Shown: piece by piece, positions 61,464 to 64,000 of the stretch | How the letters are laid out: the number at the start of each line of letters is the position of its first letter | Numbering within the stretch: position 1 is the stretch's first letter | DNA from: Symbiodinium sp. CCMP2592 | Lineage: Eukaryota > Sar > Dinophyceae > Suessiales > Symbiodiniaceae | Assembly: GCA_905221615.1 (NCBI GenBank) | Contig: CAJNDT010005834.1 | Location: 404,460-468,459, forward strand | Direction: 5' to 3' | Length of the DNA: 64,000 nt | The notes under the pieces: model-generated | Told to the model about the DNA's origin: nothing | What the model saw: the letters and a program-made list of their open reading frames with translations, nothing else | The model's database searches: none | Position numbers and translations under genes: made by a program

Positions 61464-61572
61464 CCCTAAGGCTCCATGCACCCCAAAAGTATAGACTTAG
61501 GCCTTAACGGGGCTCCTGTATAGGTACTTTAAGGCCTAAGTATAGGCTATATGGGCACATGGAGCCTTAGGG
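61464..61572. mobile_element. MITE-like family G, copy 9 (near-perfect hairpin)
   Basis: CCCTAAGGCTCCATGCACCC pairs with GGGCACATGGAGCCTTAGGG. Confidence 0.9.
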
Positions 61573-61605
61573 TTACCTCAGAGGGCATTGTTGCATGGAG
61601 TTTAT

Positions 61606-61730
61606 GTGGAGGTTCAGGGGACTTGGTAAGTAATTACAGCTATAAGTGCCCTGATTGGGGCTGCTAGTAAGTAAAAGTATGCTTACCCTACTTACAACCC
61701 TAGTTACTAAGTCTCGTGAGCCCTTAATTA
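61606..61730. mobile_element. MITE-like family C, copy 9
   Basis: GTGGAGGTTCAGGGGACTTG to TAGTTACTAAGTCTCGTGAG. Confidence 0.75.
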
Positions 61731-61898
61731 GGGCTTAGGTTTAGGGTTTGGTGCCCAGCGACTAGGTTGCAGGATTTGTATAGGGTCTACGGTCTTGGGT
61801 CTGGGGCCTACGGGCTAAGGTCTTCGTTGTGTGGAAGTAAGTATTGCAGAGGCTGCCAGGGTTGTGACATGCTCTGTGGCTGTAATTAATGACTCTCT

Positions 61899-62019
61899 AC
61901 TTGGAGGATCATCGGATTTAGTAAGCAAGGTTATAAGTAGCTTCATTGGGTTACAAGTACTTATAAGTACAGATACCTTAGTTAGAACTCTAGTTACCAA
62001 GTCCCATGAGCCTTTCAGG
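61899..62019. mobile_element. MITE-like family C, copy 10
   Basis: CTTGGAGGATCATCGGATTT to CTAGTTACCAAGTCCCATGA; second family C copy within 300 bp. Confidence 0.8.
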
Positions 62020-62108
62020 AAATCCTAAATTTTGAACCCTAAGCTCCCGAAGCTCAGAACCCAGCTCTGAAACTCTTCACCGGAGGGATCACAAGCCATC
62101 GTCTGGGT

Positions 62109-62246
62109 TGCTCTCCCAATTAGGGTCTCCATTTTAGGGCCCATCTTTCTAAAGGGTGCCGTACTGTTTTGGGGACCTACAAGGGACGACACCCTTGTAA
62201 GAGGACCTACAAAGGGTACGTAGACCCCTAATTTAGAGTACTACCC
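62109..62246. mobile_element. Hairpin family L, copy 2
   Basis: CTCCCAATTAGGGTCTCC loosely pairs with AGACCCCTAATTTAGAGTAC; inner CCCTTGTAAGAGG. Confidence 0.55.
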
Positions 62247-62600
62247 ATCTGGTGTCGACCCTTTACCCAAACTTCTTTACGGATCAAGGCTTTGGTGCGG
62301 CGATGTCTAGGACATGAGCGTTCCGTCAAGGTTTGATCCTAGATTCTCTAGTAGTATCCTTTTGCCCTTTCCTTCTTGGGCTCCCTTGCTTAAGAACAAA
62401 TAGTAGGAAAAAGGGCGCCATTATCATCAGGGGCCTATACTGATTCTAGTACGGCTGGCTAGACAGGACCCTGAGTTATGGTATTCACGCATAACCTCCG
62501 GAGCAGATCTGGAGGCTTGAAGCAGCGCAAGAACATCAAGAAGAACAAGAACCGGTCGTGAGTCGCCAGCTGATGCCCGCACTTCATGTTACGGTTTACG
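62247..62600. other. Stretch with an E-prime-like relic and a basic exon-like end
   Basis: CTAGATTCTCTAGTAGTATCC at 62,345 resembles an E-prime left end. At 62,507-62,562, after GGAGCAG, a Lys-rich frame GGLKQRKNIKKNKNRS ends in TGA, like the tail of a ribosomal-type protein; unidentified. Confidence 0.3.
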
Positions 62601-62692
62601 ACATACCTCAACCGCCTTAACCCCGAATCACCTACCTTTTCAAAGACGTCATACCAGGAAATCGTACTAAGGAGCCCAGAAAAGGTAGGTGT
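62601..62692. mobile_element. MITE-like family I, copy 3
   Basis: CCCCGAATCACCTACCTTTT and AAAAGGTAGGTG; right end degraded. Confidence 0.7.
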
Positions 62693-63291
62693 AGGCTTTA
62701 GGCTTTCGGATCCAGACTACTGCACCCTATACTTGAGATCATCCTGCAATCCAATACCCTGAAACCAAAGCAGAGGCAGAGGTCTTGACCCTAGACCCCC
62801 GCCTTACGGCCACCTCAGGCCCCCATTTCGGACAGGTTGTTTGATGTTGGCAGGGTGCATAGTGCTCAGAAGACTGCAGCATCCCTTTGTGAGTCAGTCA
62901 AGATTTGTTGAACTTGGGACATAGACCCTGGTCCTTTCGTCTTCGGGTCGGCAGTCTGCGGTTTTAAGCGTTTCGGATTCCCTTGCCTCCTGCAGCGGTT
63001 TCGGGTTTTGTTGGCACATGTCTCTAGCTCCGACTAGACTGTAGGATCTGTGGGCTTACAGCCAAATCACGGGTCGGGCGGGGGGGCTACACGCACAATA
63101 CGTACAGATCATTGGTATGAAAGCCCAAGAAACTCTGGCACACTGCAACGCTATGTCTTAAACCTCTTGCCTAAACCCCAAACATAACCCACACCCCTAA
63201 ATCAGATTCGCTCCCATGACCCCTAAACCGTTTACAGACGCAGCCTGCGCGGCAACATCCCGCTGGCCAAATCTTTGCCGCGAGCCGTAAA
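62693..63291. other. Non-coding stretch
   Basis: Unique sequence, no gene or repeat recognised. Confidence 0.45.
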
Positions 63292-63380
63292 CATGGGAGT
63301 CTCCGAGGATTAGGGATTCCTATTAATCCTACTATCTGGGGTACTATATTAGGGTCCCCTATTTTCGGAAACCCCCAAGT
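63292..63380. mobile_element. MITE-like family A, copy 8 (shortened)
   Basis: CATGGGAGTCTCCGAGGATT to TTTTCGGAAACCCCCA. Confidence 0.8.
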
Positions 63381-63498
63381 ATAGAAGCCTGAACAATTGG
63401 CAGTAGTTTTCCTTAGAGCCGCCTTCATACGTTTATGAGAATACTGCCCCAATCCGCATTCTGATGATCATAAGGCCGCAAGGCCCCAAAGCTCGGGT

Positions 63499-63614
63499 TA
63501 TAGTAAGAGCGAGAAAGTTGGAACATCATTATCCTCATGCCCTTGACGTAAAGCATAAGGGATCCTGTCACTAATCCTCCTAAAGCCATGCTCCAACTTT
63601 CTGGCTTCTACTAT
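63499..63614. mobile_element. MITE-like family D, copy 6
   Basis: TATAGTAAGAGCGAGAAAGTTGG pairs with CCAACTTTCTGGCTTCTACT. Confidence 0.9.
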
Positions 63615-63680
63615 AGGTTCAGTGTGTCTAGCCATGATGAGGGTTCAGGGCGTGGTTGGCTGTAGTTTCGGGTTACAGCA

Positions 63681-63793
63681 GAAGCCAGACAGTTGGAGCA
63701 TCATTCGCCTCATGCCCTTAAAGTAAAGTATAGGGAATCCCAGCATGAATCATCCTAACTCTATGTTCCAACTTTCTGGTGGGGTTTACTATT
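63681..63793. mobile_element. MITE-like family D, copy 7
   Basis: AAGCCAGACAGTTGGAGCAT to GTTCCAACTTTCTGG; 66 bp after copy 6 and with a similar core (CCTCATGCCCTTAAAGTAAA). Confidence 0.85.
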
Positions 63794-63854
63794 AAGGCTT
63801 AGAGGGCCTGGGCTTATGGTTTAGGCTTCAGGACAGCCTTGGGCTTCGAGTGTA

Positions 63855-63905
63855 GAAGGCCTTTGGGATAGTTTGTATTTTCCCTTGGTGGGCTTAAGAC
63901 GATCT
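63855..63905. repeat. Dispersed repeat family S, copy 2
   Basis: AGGCCTTTGGGATAGTTTGT...TCCCTTGGTGGGCTTAA. Confidence 0.65.
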
Positions 63906-63912
63906 TGACATG

Positions 63913-64000
63913 TGGGTGGTTGTCAAAATTATGGTCCCTTCTTGGAAACCCTCATGTTAGGTGCCGTACTATATTAGGGACCCAAAAAGGGGCCATAATT
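63913..64000. mobile_element. MITE-like family B, copy 4 (cut by window end)
   Basis: GGGTGGTTGTCAAAATTATG at the left; the right arm (AAAAAGGGGCCATAATT) runs off the window. Confidence 0.85.

Noticed and set aside
62507-62562. Ribosomal protein C-terminus
   Set aside because: The Lys-rich tail GGLKQRKNIKKNKNRS is suggestive but too short and low in information to name.
1-64000. Dinoflagellate spliced-leader, 5S rRNA, tRNA or snRNA genes
   Set aside because: I read for their conserved cores on both strands and found none I could support.

Overview
This window looks like nuclear DNA of a dinoflagellate or close relative (inference). It is eukaryotic, poor in genes, and full of degenerate TTTAGGG/CCCTAAA telomere-type repeats. 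Almost every kilobase carries small palindromic elements, and the only long coding region is a LINE-type retrotransposon. That LINE has an RNase H domain, an apurinic-type endonuclease, a reverse transcriptase and C-terminal C2H2-like zinc fingers. No tRNA, rRNA, spliced-leader gene or intact cellular protein gene was recognised.

Layout. Positions 1-480 hold one palindromic element. About 480-9,350 is a long LINE copy: a coiled-coil ORF1 (716-1834), a frame with RNase H and the start of the endonuclease (1888-5502), and an overlapping +1 frame with the end of the endonuclease, the RT and zinc fingers (to 9187). At 9,354-9,597 lies a broken gag-like Cys/His fragment from a different retroelement. 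From 9.6 to 51.4 kb the sequence is a mosaic of MITE-like hairpin elements (at least a dozen families, here lettered A-U, about 80 copies or relics), telomere-like minisatellites, MITE-derived tandem arrays and microsatellites. A few decayed coding pieces sit inside it: a DEAH-box helicase remnant at 13.66-14.04 kb and unidentified broken frames near 19.8 and 48.7 kb.

At about 51.9-54.1 kb the composition turns AT-rich and short ORFs are packed closely on both strands. One (52,321-53,095, minus strand) is a decayed FtsK/HerA-type (A32-like) DNA-packaging ATPase, the hallmark of Polinton-like viruses, virophages and NCLDVs. I read this island as an endogenous fragment of a protist DNA virus. 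From 54.1 kb to the end the MITE/telomere-repeat mosaic resumes, with an ~860 bp (GGT)n array at 57.6-58.45 kb and a clean TTTAGGG array at 61.0-61.1 kb.

The parts do not form a cellular pathway. The window records retrotransposition (LINE), cut-and-paste-derived MITEs with TA target duplications, nested insertion, local amplification of MITE and telomere units into tandem arrays, and one viral integration. Host gene content, if any, is limited to short exon-like islands that the sequence alone cannot confirm.
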